A DNA stretch of 64,000 nucleotides from Ammoniphilus sp. CFH 90114 (GCF_004123195.1 NZ_SDLI01000001.1:794133-858132); one strand, 5' to 3'; positions 44,349 through 53,875 are shown, counted from the stretch's first letter. Notes: generated by a model not told the origin, from the letters alone. Made by a program: numbers and translations.

Positions 44349-44540
44349 AATAAGGGGAAGAATTCCCCTTATTTTTAAATTCATAGGAAAATGTTAAGAT
44401 TTAAGGGGAAAAGTTTCCGTTATATTGGTAAAAAGGACTTATTACAGCCCTTTTTTGTTAATTAGCGGAAAATACTCCCCTTATTATTCCTATTTATAAT
44501 ATTTCTTCTGAAATAGCGGAGGATTTTCCTATTATTTCCG
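44349..44540. repeat. AT-rich intergenic region with short palindromes
   Basis: The 369-base gap 44191-44559 has no convincing gene. AATAAGGGGAA (44349-44359) and TTCCCCTTATT (44363-44373) form an 11-bp hairpin with T run. Further on, related words recur: TTAGCGGAAAA with CCCCTTATTATTCC near 44461-44490, and ATAGCGGAGGA with TTTCCTATTATTTCCG near 44513-44540. They look like decayed short interspersed palindromes. One may terminate the luciferase-like gene. Confidence 0.5.
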
Positions 44541-44559
44541 TCCTGGAGAGCCTTATAAA

Positions 44560-45573
44560 CTAGGCTTTAGCGATTTCAGCTATCAGTTCATACGACCGAA
44601 GACGCGCTTGCTGGTCATAGATATGGGCAGCAATGATAAATTCATCGGCACGGGTTTCATTTAGAAATGCTTGGAGTTTATTCTTTACGGTTTCAGGGCT
44701 GCCAACGATGGTTGAGCGCAGTTGTTGGTGCACGATAGCTTTTTCACGTTCATTCCATAGCTCGTCCATATTCTTAACGGGTGGGCATAACTGGCTAGGG
44801 CGACCACGTATGAGATTCAAGAACGTCTGCTCTAATGAGGTGGCTAGCCACTGGGCCTCCTCATCTGTGTCTGCTGCAATGACATTGACACCGACCATGG
44901 CATATGGCTCTTCTAGTACCTCAGATGCTTGGAAGCTTCTGCGATATTGGGCAAGGGCTGGTAATGTATAGTCGGGTGAGAAGTGACTTGCAAAGCCGAA
45001 AGGCAGACCGAGTTTTCCAGCTAGTTGAGCACTGAAATCACTGGAGCCTAAAAGCCAAATTGGTATAGAAAGGCCTTCTCCAGGTATGGCTCGTACAGGC
45101 TGCGCATGGCCTGAAGTTGGATCTAGAAATGACTGAAGCTCGCGGAGCAACTCAGGGAAGTCCTGTCCACCAGTCATAAAATCACGTCGCAGGGCACGCG
45201 AGGTAGCATGATCGGACCCAGGGGCACGACCTAAACCAAGATCGATTCGGCCAGGGTACATAGACTCCAGTGTGCCAAACTGCTCTGCGATGACCAAGGG
45301 AGCATGGTTAGGTAACATAATTCCTCCCGAGCCGACGCGTATCGTGGATGTTCCTCCTGCAATGTATCCAATCACGACAGATGTAGCAGAACTAGCTACA
45401 CCAGGCATGCTGTGGTGTTCAGCCACCCAGTATCTGTTGTAACCCCATTTCTCAACATATTGAGCCAATTCTAAGCTATTGCGGAAGGTGTCTTGTGTTG
45501 TCCCACCAACGACAATAGGGCAAAGATCGAGAACAGATAAAGGGATTTGTTGGAGTGCTTTTGCTTTAGACAA
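44560..45573 (-). CDS. LLM-class flavin-dependent oxidoreductase
   Basis: This 337-residue luciferase-like TIM-barrel monooxygenase starts [50 protein letters not shown] and contains [37 protein letters not shown], both typical of the MsnO8/YtmO-type subgroup. It uses reduced FMN and oxygen. The substrate is unknown. AAAGGAGGACG precedes the ATG. Confidence 0.92.
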   Translation of the reverse strand: MSKAKALQQIPLSVLDLCPIVVGGTTQDTFRNSLELAQYVEKWGYNRYWVAEHHSMPGVASSATSVVIGYIAGGTSTIRVGSGGIMLPNHAPLVIAEQFGTLESMYPGRIDLGLGRAPGSDHATSRALRRDFMTGGQDFPELLRELQSFLDPTSGHAQPVRAIPGEGLSIPIWLLGSSDFSAQLAGKLGLPFGFASHFSPDYTLPALAQYRRSFQASEVLEEPYAMVGVNVIAADTDEEAQWLATSLEQTFLNLIRGRPSQLCPPVKNMDELWNEREKAIVHQQLRSTIVGSPETVKNKLQAFLNETRADEFIIAAHIYDQQARLRSYELIAEIAKA

Positions 45574-45721
45574 TTTATCGTCCTCCTTTTATAAAGTAAG
45601 CTGGTTATTATTATATCGCTCTAGAGATTATTGCGCAAAAAAGAAGCGGCTGATGGAGTAAGCTGAAGTGCTATACTATATAGAAAAAAGACAATACGCT
45701 TTAATTGGGGTTGTGGTAGGA

Positions 45722-46471
45722 ATGGACGATAAAAGACAAGAAGACACACTGCTTGAAGAAGAGGAGGACCTGACAGCAGAGTTGCTTGAGCAGAGCGAAC
45801 GACGGAGAAAGAGAGTTCGGCAGATCGTCTCCGCTGTACTCGTGATTGCCCTCCTGCTTAACGTAGCTAGTGCATGGCCTCATGTGGTTCGATTAGAAGC
45901 TATTCAATTTCTCCAGACTTCTTATCGTCTCTATCAAGATGAGGGCATGAGAGAAAGGAAGCAGTCCGTTGTATCTGTGGTGGGACGAGATGGGAAAGGA
46001 ACTGGATTTGTCATTGACGCATCAGGGGTAGTCATCACGAATGATCATGTTATTGCGGGTCAAAAGGGAATTTATTTGCATCTTCCTAGTGGAGAATCGA
46101 AACCAACTATCATCGATAAGTCTTTTCCTGAACACGACTTGGCCATTCTTCGGGTGGAAGGTGACCACTTCGAAGCCTTATCGTATGCTCCTCAATATCG
46201 TTGGAGAGAAGGAGAACGTGTTACGTTTATTGGAAATCCCCTTGGTTACTTATGGATAGCGAATGAAGGAGAACTACTAGGTACAACAAGGGTAGAAGGG
46301 ATTGATCATCCTGTTATGGTTATCCGGGCACCTGTCTATCGAGGAAATAGCGGTAGTCCTGTTTTTAACCAAGAAGGGGAAGTAATCGGAGTTTTATTTG
46401 CTACCCTTGCTTTACAAGGTGAAACGATGGGTTTGGCTGTTTCAATTGACCACATTATTGGCGAGTGGTGA
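45722..46471 (+). CDS. Membrane-anchored HtrA-type serine protease without PDZ domain
   Basis: This protein of about 249 residues has an acidic cytosolic head, one TM helix (IVSAVLVIALLLNVASAW) and an extracytoplasmic trypsin-like domain. The triad is His in TNDHVIAG, Asp in EHDLAIL and Ser in GNSGSPV. The chain ends right after the protease domain, so no PDZ domain is present. The start is uncertain: ATG 45722 is the best in-frame codon but its ribosome site (GGTAGG) is very close. It probably acts in envelope protein quality control. Confidence 0.85.
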   Translation: MDDKRQEDTLLEEEEDLTAELLEQSERRRKRVRQIVSAVLVIALLLNVASAWPHVVRLEAIQFLQTSYRLYQDEGMRERKQSVVSVVGRDGKGTGFVIDASGVVITNDHVIAGQKGIYLHLPSGESKPTIIDKSFPEHDLAILRVEGDHFEALSYAPQYRWREGERVTFIGNPLGYLWIANEGELLGTTRVEGIDHPVMVIRAPVYRGNSGSPVFNQEGEVIGVLFATLALQGETMGLAVSIDHIIGEW

Positions 46472-46511
46472 GGCTTTCAAGAGAATGTCCGATGTTGAGG
46501 AGGTTTTGGCT

Positions 46512-47771
46512 GTGCATTATGGTTGGGTTGTCGTGTGGCTTACGTTTTTTGCTGTGCTTGTTGCAGCCGGCATTCGTTCTATTACGGGTGTCATCATGGT
46601 ACCGTTAGAGCAAGAGTTTGAATGGAGTCGCTCCGCGATTTCCTTTGCTTTTGCGATTAATTTGACCCTTTATGGTTTTGCAGGTCCGTTTGTAGCCGCA
46701 GGACTTGAGAGGGTGGGAATAAGAAAGATGATGGTGTATGCCATGTCTTTATTGGTTCTTGGACTGTCTGTAAGCTTGTTTATGACTGAGATCTGGCAGC
46801 TTCAGCTCATCTGGGGGATTGTAATCGGGTTAGGCTGTGGGGTATTTCTTACCGTGCTTTCTGCCACGGTGGCTAATCAGTGGTTTGAAAGGCGAAGAGG
46901 ACTGGTGCTTGGGATGCTAATGGCTGCTACAGCAGCGGGGCAGATGATCTTTTTGCCATTGCTTTCGTACATCACGGATGTTTATTCATGGCGAGTAGGA
47001 ATGTCATTATTCATTGTTTTAGGGATTCTCATGATCCCTATTATCGCAGTATGGATGAAAGATAAGCCTATAGATAAAGGACTGCTTCCTTATGGGGTAG
47101 AAAAGCATGAATGGAGGAAGACCGAAGAAGGAAATCAGAAAAATCCGATTACAGCAGCTTTTGAAGTTCTCTGGATCGGCGTTCGTTCTGGTCCGTTTTG
47201 GTTATTATGCATTAGCTTTTTTATTTGTGGACTGTCTACTGCTGGCCTCATCGGTACGCATTTCATACCTGCCTCCGCACATCATGGCATACCTGAGGTT
47301 CATGCGGCAAGTTTGTTTGCATTTATGGGTATTTTCAATATCATTGGTACGATGTTTTCTGGTTGGTTGTCTGATCGCTATGACAATCGCTGGCTCCTAT
47401 TCTGGTATTATGGGTTACGGGGATTGTCTTTGCTCGTATTGCCTTATGCCTTTGAGATGAAGTCTTATGTTATGCTTATCGGATTCGCGGTATTCTACGG
47501 ACTAGATTGGATTGCAACAGTACCACCTACCATTCGGTTAGCTGCGGATTACTTTGGTAAGCAACAAGGAGCTATTGTCTATGGTTGGGTGTTTGCAGCC
47601 CATCAAGTGGGGTCCGGGGTAGCCGCGTTTCTTGGAGGCTATTTCTATGAAATTTTTCATAGTTACACGATGACATTTGTGTCCGCTGGAGTCTTATGTA
47701 TTCTAGCAACCCTCTTCGTTTTAAGCTTTAAAAAGAAGGAAGCATCTGTACCTGAGGCTATTGGTGCATAG
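46512..47771 (+). CDS. MFS transporter, monocarboxylate/oxalate-formate type
   Basis: This 419-residue carrier has twelve TM segments and starts MHYGWVVVWLTFFAVLVAAGIRS, the usual start of MCT/OxlT-like carriers. GTG 46512 is chosen because GAGGAGG ends eight bases upstream; in-frame ATGs further up would fuse extra residues and lack a site. The substrate is probably an organic anion. It lies 40 bases after the protease gene on the same strand. Confidence 0.85.
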   Translation: MHYGWVVVWLTFFAVLVAAGIRSITGVIMVPLEQEFEWSRSAISFAFAINLTLYGFAGPFVAAGLERVGIRKMMVYAMSLLVLGLSVSLFMTEIWQLQLIWGIVIGLGCGVFLTVLSATVANQWFERRRGLVLGMLMAATAAGQMIFLPLLSYITDVYSWRVGMSLFIVLGILMIPIIAVWMKDKPIDKGLLPYGVEKHEWRKTEEGNQKNPITAAFEVLWIGVRSGPFWLLCISFFICGLSTAGLIGTHFIPASAHHGIPEVHAASLFAFMGIFNIIGTMFSGWLSDRYDNRWLLFWYYGLRGLSLLVLPYAFEMKSYVMLIGFAVFYGLDWIATVPPTIRLAADYFGKQQGAIVYGWVFAAHQVGSGVAAFLGGYFYEIFHSYTMTFVSAGVLCILATLFVLSFKKKEASVPEAIGA

Positions 47772-47864
47772 GCAGTTAAGGGGTGGAGAGTTGTTTGCTT
47801 GATAAGTTAGTAAGTTTGGATAATAATAACGATGGTAATCATTTTGAAGGGAGAGTGGAATGAG

Positions 47865-48542
47865 ATGGAATATCATCGCATTACGAGTATTGAAGATCCT
47901 TTATTCAAAAAGATGCATCAACTGATGCAAGACGTTTTTCCTCCGGAAGAAGTATTAGCTTTTGATCTTTGGAAAGAGCCTCTTGAAGATCCGGGTATTC
48001 GTGTTTTTGTTGCTGTCCACGACGGGGAGGTTGTGGGTACTACGGAATATCGTTATTATGAAGACTTCAATGTAGCCATGACTGATTTTACGATTATTGG
48101 TAAACCAGGTCTTGGAATTGGTCGTTACCTTGCGAAAAAACGAATGGAAGACCTGACTGCTTTGGCTGAGGCTAACGGCAAACAGTTATTTGGGATGTTC
48201 GCTGAAATTTATGATCCATATCGTGTAGAGGATCATGAGTTCGGTGGAGTGAAGCCAATGGACCCATATGTTCGCCGCGAAGTTTTATCTCACTTGGGCT
48301 ATATGCGTCTAGATTTCCGTTATGTTCACCCATCCTGGAAGAATGATGGCGAGGCTGTTGAGGGACTTGACTTGTGTTTCTTACCGATGGATGATCAAAC
48401 AGAAGAACTTGAAGCCAGTTTAATTGTTCAGTTCTTGAGAAGATATTATGCAGATTCTGTACTATCTAATAAGCCAAAATCTTGGTACGAGATGGTTGAA
48501 GAAGTAGAAGGAAAACAGACGGTTGCATTGCTTGCAATCTAG
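47865..48542 (+). CDS. GNAT-fold protein
   Basis: This 225-residue protein has a GNAT core (FVAVHDGEVVGTTEYRYY; GLGIGRYLAKKRMEDL) and a C-terminal extension. ATG 47865 follows AAGGGAGAGTGG. The substrate is unknown; it may modify a protein or small molecule. Confidence 0.7.
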   Translation: MEYHRITSIEDPLFKKMHQLMQDVFPPEEVLAFDLWKEPLEDPGIRVFVAVHDGEVVGTTEYRYYEDFNVAMTDFTIIGKPGLGIGRYLAKKRMEDLTALAEANGKQLFGMFAEIYDPYRVEDHEFGGVKPMDPYVRREVLSHLGYMRLDFRYVHPSWKNDGEAVEGLDLCFLPMDDQTEELEASLIVQFLRRYYADSVLSNKPKSWYEMVEEVEGKQTVALLAI

Positions 48543-48555
48543 GATAAAAGGAAAG

Positions 48556-48590
48556 AGAGGGCGTCCTTAAGAAAGGGGCGCCCTCTTGTT
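48556..48590. terminator. Terminator between convergent genes
   Basis: AGAGGGCG (48556-48563) pairs with CGCCCTCT (48579-48586). It overlaps the 3' end of the minus-strand FtsA-like gene. Confidence 0.8.
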
Positions 48591-50744
48591 GCAATCCCAA
48601 TACAGCTCTAAAGAGTCGCCATGTCGGATTGCTGTCTGGTAGCTCGCTGGTACTTCATTTACCCGAATAACAAGCTCTGTTGCGCCATCTGGTTTAGGAA
48701 TCTCTTGCGTATCAATGAATCGAAAAATATCGCTGAAAATAACACAGGATTGCTCGCTTGTTATTGCCGAGATTTTATCATTAGGCTGTAAACGCTGTTC
48801 TACATGGACAGGTTGACCGTTTACTTTAATCATAGCGGGATTGCAGGAAAGTGTGATCTGTTTTCCATTTAAATTTACTTCAATTTCCCTAGGTTGTGCG
48901 TCTTTCGGAATTAAGGTGGTAATGAAAGGAGTCTCTTTCTCCTCGCACTGAATCCAAATTCGATCTCCTTGTTTAATGCGGGAATGGAGGGAAGCTGGTT
49001 GATGATTAATGTAGCAGCCTATTTCACGACTCTCCCACGTATGCTCCACCCCATTTAAGCTGTATATCCAGGGTTTAGAATCAACTATATTTAATTGATT
49101 GGCTTTAGTTAAAACCTCTTGAACAGTCTGAGGGAAGGCAAAGTGAAGGCCATCCCGATCTTCAAGAACCCTGCTGCAGTCCGTGACTACCTGACCATTA
49201 AGCTCTATATCAGGCATAAGTGAAACTAACTCACCGTCTAAGTAAACATCTAAAGTACCGATTTCCTCCATAAAGTTCTGTATGCGGATCTCGGGAGGAT
49301 CACCATCTTGACCCATCTCAATTTGAATTTTATCTTGATCCTGGATGAATGTATCTAAATGGGCTTGTTCATGATTCCGGGTTAACTTGGCTGAAGATCC
49401 ATGACGACCAGGAATGAATCTGACTTTTCCATTTACGGTAATGGATATGGCGAGACCTGGTCTACCATTCAATCGCTTCAAGTCAAAACCTAAATGAAGA
49501 AGGACGTCCCCAATGGTTAAGGGTTTTAGATCAAAAAGACGTACCATTTCCCCGTTGACCGTTACAGACACATATCGAACGGGATGCTGGTGGGCTGCAA
49601 CAGCAATTCCAATAGGGGTAACGTACTCTGGTCCATCAAGATGGGGTAACGTATCGGTTAAATTTTTGATGGCTTCTGTGTTTCTAACCGCCACTCGGGC
49701 TGGTGGAAGACCTAATAGGGTTGCTAGTTTCTCCGGCAGCATAGGAGTTAAGCTTCCTCCTCCAATCAACATAACGGCTTGAGGTGCTTTCGCATTTAAC
49801 TCCAAAATCTTTTGACAAATACCCTTACTCAATTCATCAATATTGGACTCGATGGAAGAAACAATATCTCTTGGTGACAAGGAATAGTCCATTCCCAGAA
49901 TATCAGTGAATGAGATTGTCTCTGTGTGAGCTAACTTGCGTTTTACCTCCTCTGCATCAGGAAAATCTAGAATAAATGCTTCCGAAAGAGCTTCTGTAAT
50001 TTCATCCCCTGCATAAGGAACCATGCCATAAGCTGTTATGGTCCCTTCCGCTGTTATGGCCACATCCGACGTACCAGCTCCAATATCAACGAGGGCAATG
50101 TTCAACTTTCTCATTGTTGAGGGAATAAGAACATGTATGGCTGCTATGGGTTCTAAAGTTAAGGTGCTCATCTCAAGCTCGGCAAGCTGTAAAGCCGTAA
50201 TTAGTGAGTCGACAACAACTCGTGGCAGAAACGTTGCTATGACATCAACCCTAGCTGAGTTTCCGCGTTGATGCACTAGATTTCCAATCATATCATCATC
50301 AAGGTAATAATTAACGGTACTATAACCAACACAATAGTAGTGACTAAAATCAGAACCCTTCTGCTCCTTGGCTAATAGCAGCTGTGCTTCTTGTACTGCT
50401 GCTAATTCCATAGCTAATACATCGTCTCGAGTTAGTGTGAATCGATCACCAATAAATTGATCAAAGGTTACTCGTTTGGTCTTGAGGGAACGGCCTGCAG
50501 CCGCAACAGCGACTTCTTTTAATGGGCCATTGCGTTCACTCAATCGATCCTTTACCTGTTGAATGACGCGAGATACCTCGATGACATCGTGAATTTGACC
50601 ATCAAGCATCGAACGTTCTTTGTGTTCGATCATTTCATGATCTATTATTGAAATGCTGTCTCCTTTTAACTGAACGATCAACCCTACCACACTTCTCGTT
50701 CCAATATCTAATGCGAAAATAAATTCACGATCCGGATCTAACAC
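48567..50744 (-). CDS. FtsA/PilM-like ATPase with long beta-grasp-like C-terminus
   Basis: This 725-residue protein begins with an actin-fold FtsA domain (about 1-400; FALDIGTRSVVGLI, ALVDIGAGTSDVAI, MLIGGGSLTPML). The C-terminal 320 residues hold repeated short modules with VNGE/VNGK/LDGE/LNGK/VNGQ turns, suggestive of beta-grasp or ubiquitin-like folds. It is far longer than cell-division FtsA (about 420) and is not near ftsZ. GTG 50744 is preceded by AGGAGTTG. A role in envelope assembly is possible, but nothing shows it directly. Confidence 0.8.
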   Translation of the reverse strand: MLDPDREFIFALDIGTRSVVGLIVQLKGDSISIIDHEMIEHKERSMLDGQIHDVIEVSRVIQQVKDRLSERNGPLKEVAVAAAGRSLKTKRVTFDQFIGDRFTLTRDDVLAMELAAVQEAQLLLAKEQKGSDFSHYYCVGYSTVNYYLDDDMIGNLVHQRGNSARVDVIATFLPRVVVDSLITALQLAELEMSTLTLEPIAAIHVLIPSTMRKLNIALVDIGAGTSDVAITAEGTITAYGMVPYAGDEITEALSEAFILDFPDAEEVKRKLAHTETISFTDILGMDYSLSPRDIVSSIESNIDELSKGICQKILELNAKAPQAVMLIGGGSLTPMLPEKLATLLGLPPARVAVRNTEAIKNLTDTLPHLDGPEYVTPIGIAVAAHQHPVRYVSVTVNGEMVRLFDLKPLTIGDVLLHLGFDLKRLNGRPGLAISITVNGKVRFIPGRHGSSAKLTRNHEQAHLDTFIQDQDKIQIEMGQDGDPPEIRIQNFMEEIGTLDVYLDGELVSLMPDIELNGQVVTDCSRVLEDRDGLHFAFPQTVQEVLTKANQLNIVDSKPWIYSLNGVEHTWESREIGCYINHQPASLHSRIKQGDRIWIQCEEKETPFITTLIPKDAQPREIEVNLNGKQITLSCNPAMIKVNGQPVHVEQRLQPNDKISAITSEQSCVIFSDIFRFIDTQEIPKPDGATELVIRVNEVPASYQTAIRHGDSLELYWDCNKRAPLS

Positions 50745-50850
50745 AAGGGTGACAACTCCTTTAGTTTAATCATTATTAGCTAGTATTCGCTAATAATCGA
50801 CATATTCCTTTTTACTTGATTAAGTTGACAACGGAATCTATCATTTTAGA

Positions 50851-50876
50851 GTTTCAAAGATCGACTATCAGGGTAA
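50851..50876 (+). promoter_or_regulatory. SigB-type promoter of the 58-residue gene
   Basis: GTTTCA (50851-50856), a 14-base spacer and GGGTAA (50871-50876), close to the Bacillus SigB consensus GTTTAA/GGGTAT. Confidence 0.75.
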
Positions 50877-50912
50877 ATAAAAAGTAAGTTCAAATGAAAG
50901 GAGACCATTATA

Positions 50913-51089
50913 ATGAAAAACATTTATGCACGAGTAAGAGTTAGAAAAGGCAATCGCGTCATGAATGGGGTAATGGCCCAGAACGAAAAGGAAATGAAGA
51001 GATTAGGAAAAGAGATGGAATCCATGGAAACTCAGCAAGAAATGAATAAACAAGGTATAGTATCAGATCCGATCCAAAATAAAAGATAA
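50913..51089 (+). CDS. 58-residue basic small protein, likely SigB regulon
   Basis: This charged helical peptide (RVMNGVMAQNEKEMKRLGKEMESMETQQEMNKQ) has its own SigB-type promoter, a good ribosome site (AAAGGAGACC) and a terminator. No family is recognised. Confidence 0.7.
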   Translation: MKNIYARVRVRKGNRVMNGVMAQNEKEMKRLGKEMESMETQQEMNKQGIVSDPIQNKR

Positions 51090-51090
51090 A

Positions 51091-51116
51091 AAAGGGGCTT
51101 CAAGCCTCTTTTTTGT
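51091..51116 (+). terminator. Terminator
   Basis: AAGGGGC and GCCTCTT close a hairpin with loop TTCAA, then TTTTT. Confidence 0.75.
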
Positions 51117-51142
51117 GTTTCAAAACGTTTGAATGAGGTTAA
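51117..51142 (+). promoter_or_regulatory. SigB-type promoter of the rsbV operon
   Basis: GTTTCA (51117-51122), a 14-base spacer and GGTTAA (51137-51142), 35 bases before the start. It would give autoregulation of the operon. Confidence 0.65.
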
Positions 51143-51176
51143 ATAAATAAATGACTATGTAATAGAGGTGAGTGAA

Positions 51177-51524
51177 GTGGATACCATCCATAAATTTATG
51201 ATTAAACAAGCGATAACCGAAGAAGGATACTATCTATTATTAATGGGTGAACTGGATTTATCTATGGCAGAAAAATTCAACGAAGTGGTTGAACCATTGG
51301 CCAAAGAAATAGGAAAGAAACTTACGATCAACTTGAAGGAACTGAAATATTTGGACAGTACAGGCATAGGGATCTTCGTTGCCTTGATTAAGATCCGAGA
51401 ATCTATGGATGCCCCCTTCATTATTCAGGACGTTCCGCCCAAAATACAAAGGCTTTTTGATATTACAGGGATATCAAAATTTCTTACAATAGAGCAATCT
51501 AAACAGGAAAGGAAAGAAGGATAA
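51177..51524 (+). CDS. rsbV: Anti-anti-sigma factor RsbV
   Basis: This 115-residue STAS protein releases SigB by binding RsbW when dephosphorylated. The phosphorylation Ser lies in ELKYLDSTGIGIFVAL. GTG 51177 is preferred, as AGAGGTGAG lies six bases upstream, over GTG 51168 inside that site. The stop overlaps the rsbW ATG. Confidence 0.94.
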   Translation: MDTIHKFMIKQAITEEGYYLLLMGELDLSMAEKFNEVVEPLAKEIGKKLTINLKELKYLDSTGIGIFVALIKIRESMDAPFIIQDVPPKIQRLFDITGISKFLTIEQSKQERKEG

Positions 51525-51982
51525 TGTCATCGAATCCAGAGGCCTATGTGAGACTAAGCATTCCATCTGACGCTGATTATATTGATCTCGTACGCTTAAC
51601 TCTCTATGGAATAGCAACAAAACAAGGATTTAGTTTCGAGGAAATAGAAGATATGAAAGTAGCTGTGGCAGAAGCATGTAACAATGTTGTCTTACATGCC
51701 TACCAATCCCCACAGATGGGTTCGATTGATATTGAATTTAAGTGGGACTCGCAATCCTTGTGCATTCATGTAAAAGACTATGGGAAAAGTTTCAATTACG
51801 AAAAAGAATATACTGAAAGTACATCCTTACATGAGAAAGAGGTTCACGAACTTAAAGTGGGCGGTCTGGGCCTTTATATGATGCAAGCACTTATGGATGA
51901 GGTCAGGGTCATGAATAACGAGGGAACGGAGGTTGTCTTAACAAAGTTCCTCAAAAGAACGGAAGGAGAGTTTCTGGCATGA
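51524..51982 (+). CDS. rsbW: Anti-sigma-B factor and kinase RsbW
   Basis: This 152-residue GHKL kinase binds SigB and phosphorylates RsbV. The N box is VAVAEACNNVVLHAY; the G region is KDYGKSF and VGGLGLYMMQALMD. It overlaps rsbV and sigB by one and four bases. Confidence 0.95.
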   Translation: MSSNPEAYVRLSIPSDADYIDLVRLTLYGIATKQGFSFEEIEDMKVAVAEACNNVVLHAYQSPQMGSIDIEFKWDSQSLCIHVKDYGKSFNYEKEYTESTSLHEKEVHELKVGGLGLYMMQALMDEVRVMNNEGTEVVLTKFLKRTEGEFLA

Positions 51983-52746
51983 GTTCGAATCATTCCGAAG
52001 GAGAAGAGACGAAGGAGATGATCCAACGCTATCAGAAAACTCAGAATGAGGAGATAGCTACTCAGCTCTTATTAAAATACGACGGCATGATCCAGATGGC
52101 AGCAAGAAAGTTAACGCGAAGCAGACCCGATCTTATGGAGGACCTGTTTCAGGTAGGGAGAATGTCTGTTCTTCGTTCCTTGAATGAGTTTGATCCAGAG
52201 CAGAATACGATATTCGAAGCGTATGCAATGAAGAGTTTAATGGGGCATATGAAAAATTACTTAAGAGACAAGTCTTGGTATATCCAGGTACCAAGGAGAA
52301 TTAAGGAGAAAAGTGCATCTGTTCAGCAGATGATTGACCATTTAACAATGAAATTGGAAAGATCTCCGCAGGTTGAAGAGATTGCGAATCATCTCAATCT
52401 TAGTGAGGAGGAAACTATCGAAATTTTAGTTAGTCGTGAGAATTATCAATTGGTATCATTAGAGACACCCTTATCCAAGCAGGACGATTCTGTGACCTTA
52501 GGTGATATGGTTAGTTTGGAAAGAGATGAATTAAAGGAAGCTGAGAAGAGACTCGACATCGAGGAGGCTCTTGAAAAACTAGGGGAGGAGGAGCGGAAGG
52601 TTGTACATTTGGCTTTTTTGAAAAATTGGCCGCAAAGAAAAATAGCTAACCATTTAAATATTTCCCAGATGAGTGTAAGCCGTGTTCAAAAACGAGCGCT
52701 TCAAAAATTGAAAAAGAACTTGTCTTTTTATACAACCAAGAGTTAA
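51979..52746 (+). CDS. sigB: General stress sigma factor SigB
   Basis: This 255-residue sigma-70 group 3 factor has region 2 (LMEDLFQVGRMSVLRSLNEFDPEQ), region 3 (PRRIKEKSASVQQMIDHLTMKLERSPQVEEIANHL) and region 4 with helix-turn-helix (WPQRKIANHLNISQMSVSRVQKRALQKL). It should recognise the GTTTCA-N14-GGGTAA sites at 50851, 51117 and 53799. Confidence 0.96.
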   Translation: MSSNHSEGEETKEMIQRYQKTQNEEIATQLLLKYDGMIQMAARKLTRSRPDLMEDLFQVGRMSVLRSLNEFDPEQNTIFEAYAMKSLMGHMKNYLRDKSWYIQVPRRIKEKSASVQQMIDHLTMKLERSPQVEEIANHLNLSEEETIEILVSRENYQLVSLETPLSKQDDSVTLGDMVSLERDELKEAEKRLDIEEALEKLGEEERKVVHLAFLKNWPQRKIANHLNISQMSVSRVQKRALQKLKKNLSFYTTKS

Positions 52747-52760
52747 AGGAGGAGAAAGGA

Positions 52761-53768
52761 TTGGCTCAACCATTGCAATCTCAGTATTCTGAACTTCTGT
52801 TTCAATATCTAAATAACAAGGGCGAAGCCCCGCTTTATGAAGCCCAGTTTGTCTCCAAGGAGTTTATACAAGAGCAAATCCTACCTGAAGAAGCCCTCCT
52901 CATGCATCTACAAGCGATGCAAGAAAAATACGATCTTCCGCGTGTGTGGAAAGATTCCTTTCAGTTTTTCTTAGAATTTTTAGTCCAGTATGGTTTAACT
53001 TACCGTGAAAGAGATACCTTATTGGCTAAACAACAGCAAATTGAAGCAGAGTTATCGTTGGCCGCTACCGTGCAGCACTCCTTATTGCCAGATCACCATC
53101 ATTCTAGTATTCCTTCTGGAATTGATATTGGGGTTAAAACTGTGGCTTCAAGAAAAGTAAGTGGGGATTTCTACAATATCAATCCATATGAGCACGGTGT
53201 AGACATAGCGGTTGCAGATGTATCCGGTAAGAGCATTCCGGCTGCTATACTTATGGCTATGATTAAATTCGCCATGGACGGTATGTTGGAGGATGGAAGT
53301 CGGCCACATGTTATGCTGGAAAAGTTGAATCGTTTTATCTACAAGAATAGTGAACCTTCAAGGTTTGTCACCATGTTTTGGGGGAATTACCATGCCTTAA
53401 CCAAGCGATTTTTATATGCGAATGCCGGTCATGAAGCTGCATTGTTTTACCGCTCAAGGGAAGATAGGTTTATGGAGTTGAAAACTGAAGGATGTGCGTT
53501 AGGGATATCTACTCGTTATGGTTATGAGACAAAAAGTATAGATATGGATCCCGGGGACTTTGTCCTCCTCTATACGGATGGATTAATTGAGACTCGCAAC
53601 TCAGATGTAGTGGATGATAGCCAGTTTCTTCAACACCTATTAAGACAGATGGACAGGAAGGAGTCAGCTCAAGATATCGTTGAAAAGCTTTTTCAGCAAA
53701 TTCTTGCGAAAAATGAAATGGAAATAGCAGATGACCAAACGTTATTGCTTCTTAAGAGGTTGAAGTGA
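52761..53768 (+). CDS. rsbU: PP2C-type phosphatase activating SigB (RsbU-like)
   Basis: This 335-residue protein has an N-terminal helical RsbU-like domain (about 1-85) and a SpoIIE-type PP2C phosphatase (about 95-335; SRKVSGDFYNI, VADVSGKSIPAA, LLYTDGLIETRN, ADDQTLLLL). It should dephosphorylate RsbV to free SigB. TTG 52761 follows AAAGGAGGAG. Regulation by an RsbT-like partner fits the RsbU-type N-domain. It is the last gene of the four-gene module. Confidence 0.93.
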   Translation: MAQPLQSQYSELLFQYLNNKGEAPLYEAQFVSKEFIQEQILPEEALLMHLQAMQEKYDLPRVWKDSFQFFLEFLVQYGLTYRERDTLLAKQQQIEAELSLAATVQHSLLPDHHHSSIPSGIDIGVKTVASRKVSGDFYNINPYEHGVDIAVADVSGKSIPAAILMAMIKFAMDGMLEDGSRPHVMLEKLNRFIYKNSEPSRFVTMFWGNYHALTKRFLYANAGHEAALFYRSREDRFMELKTEGCALGISTRYGYETKSIDMDPGDFVLLYTDGLIETRNSDVVDDSQFLQHLLRQMDRKESAQDIVEKLFQQILAKNEMEIADDQTLLLLKRLK

Positions 53769-53798
53769 GGGTAGGAAGATATTTCTTACTCTTTTTTT

Positions 53799-53824
53799 GT
53801 TTCAAATCATTTCCAGATGGGTAA
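53799..53824 (+). promoter_or_regulatory. SigB-type promoter of the small stress genes
   Basis: GTTTCA (53799-53804), a 14-base spacer and GGGTAA (53819-53824), 52 bases before the 37-residue gene. Confidence 0.75.
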
Positions 53825-53875
53825 TAAGTATATAAGATAAGAGGCCATTGTCACAAGCACAAGGGAGGATGACGG

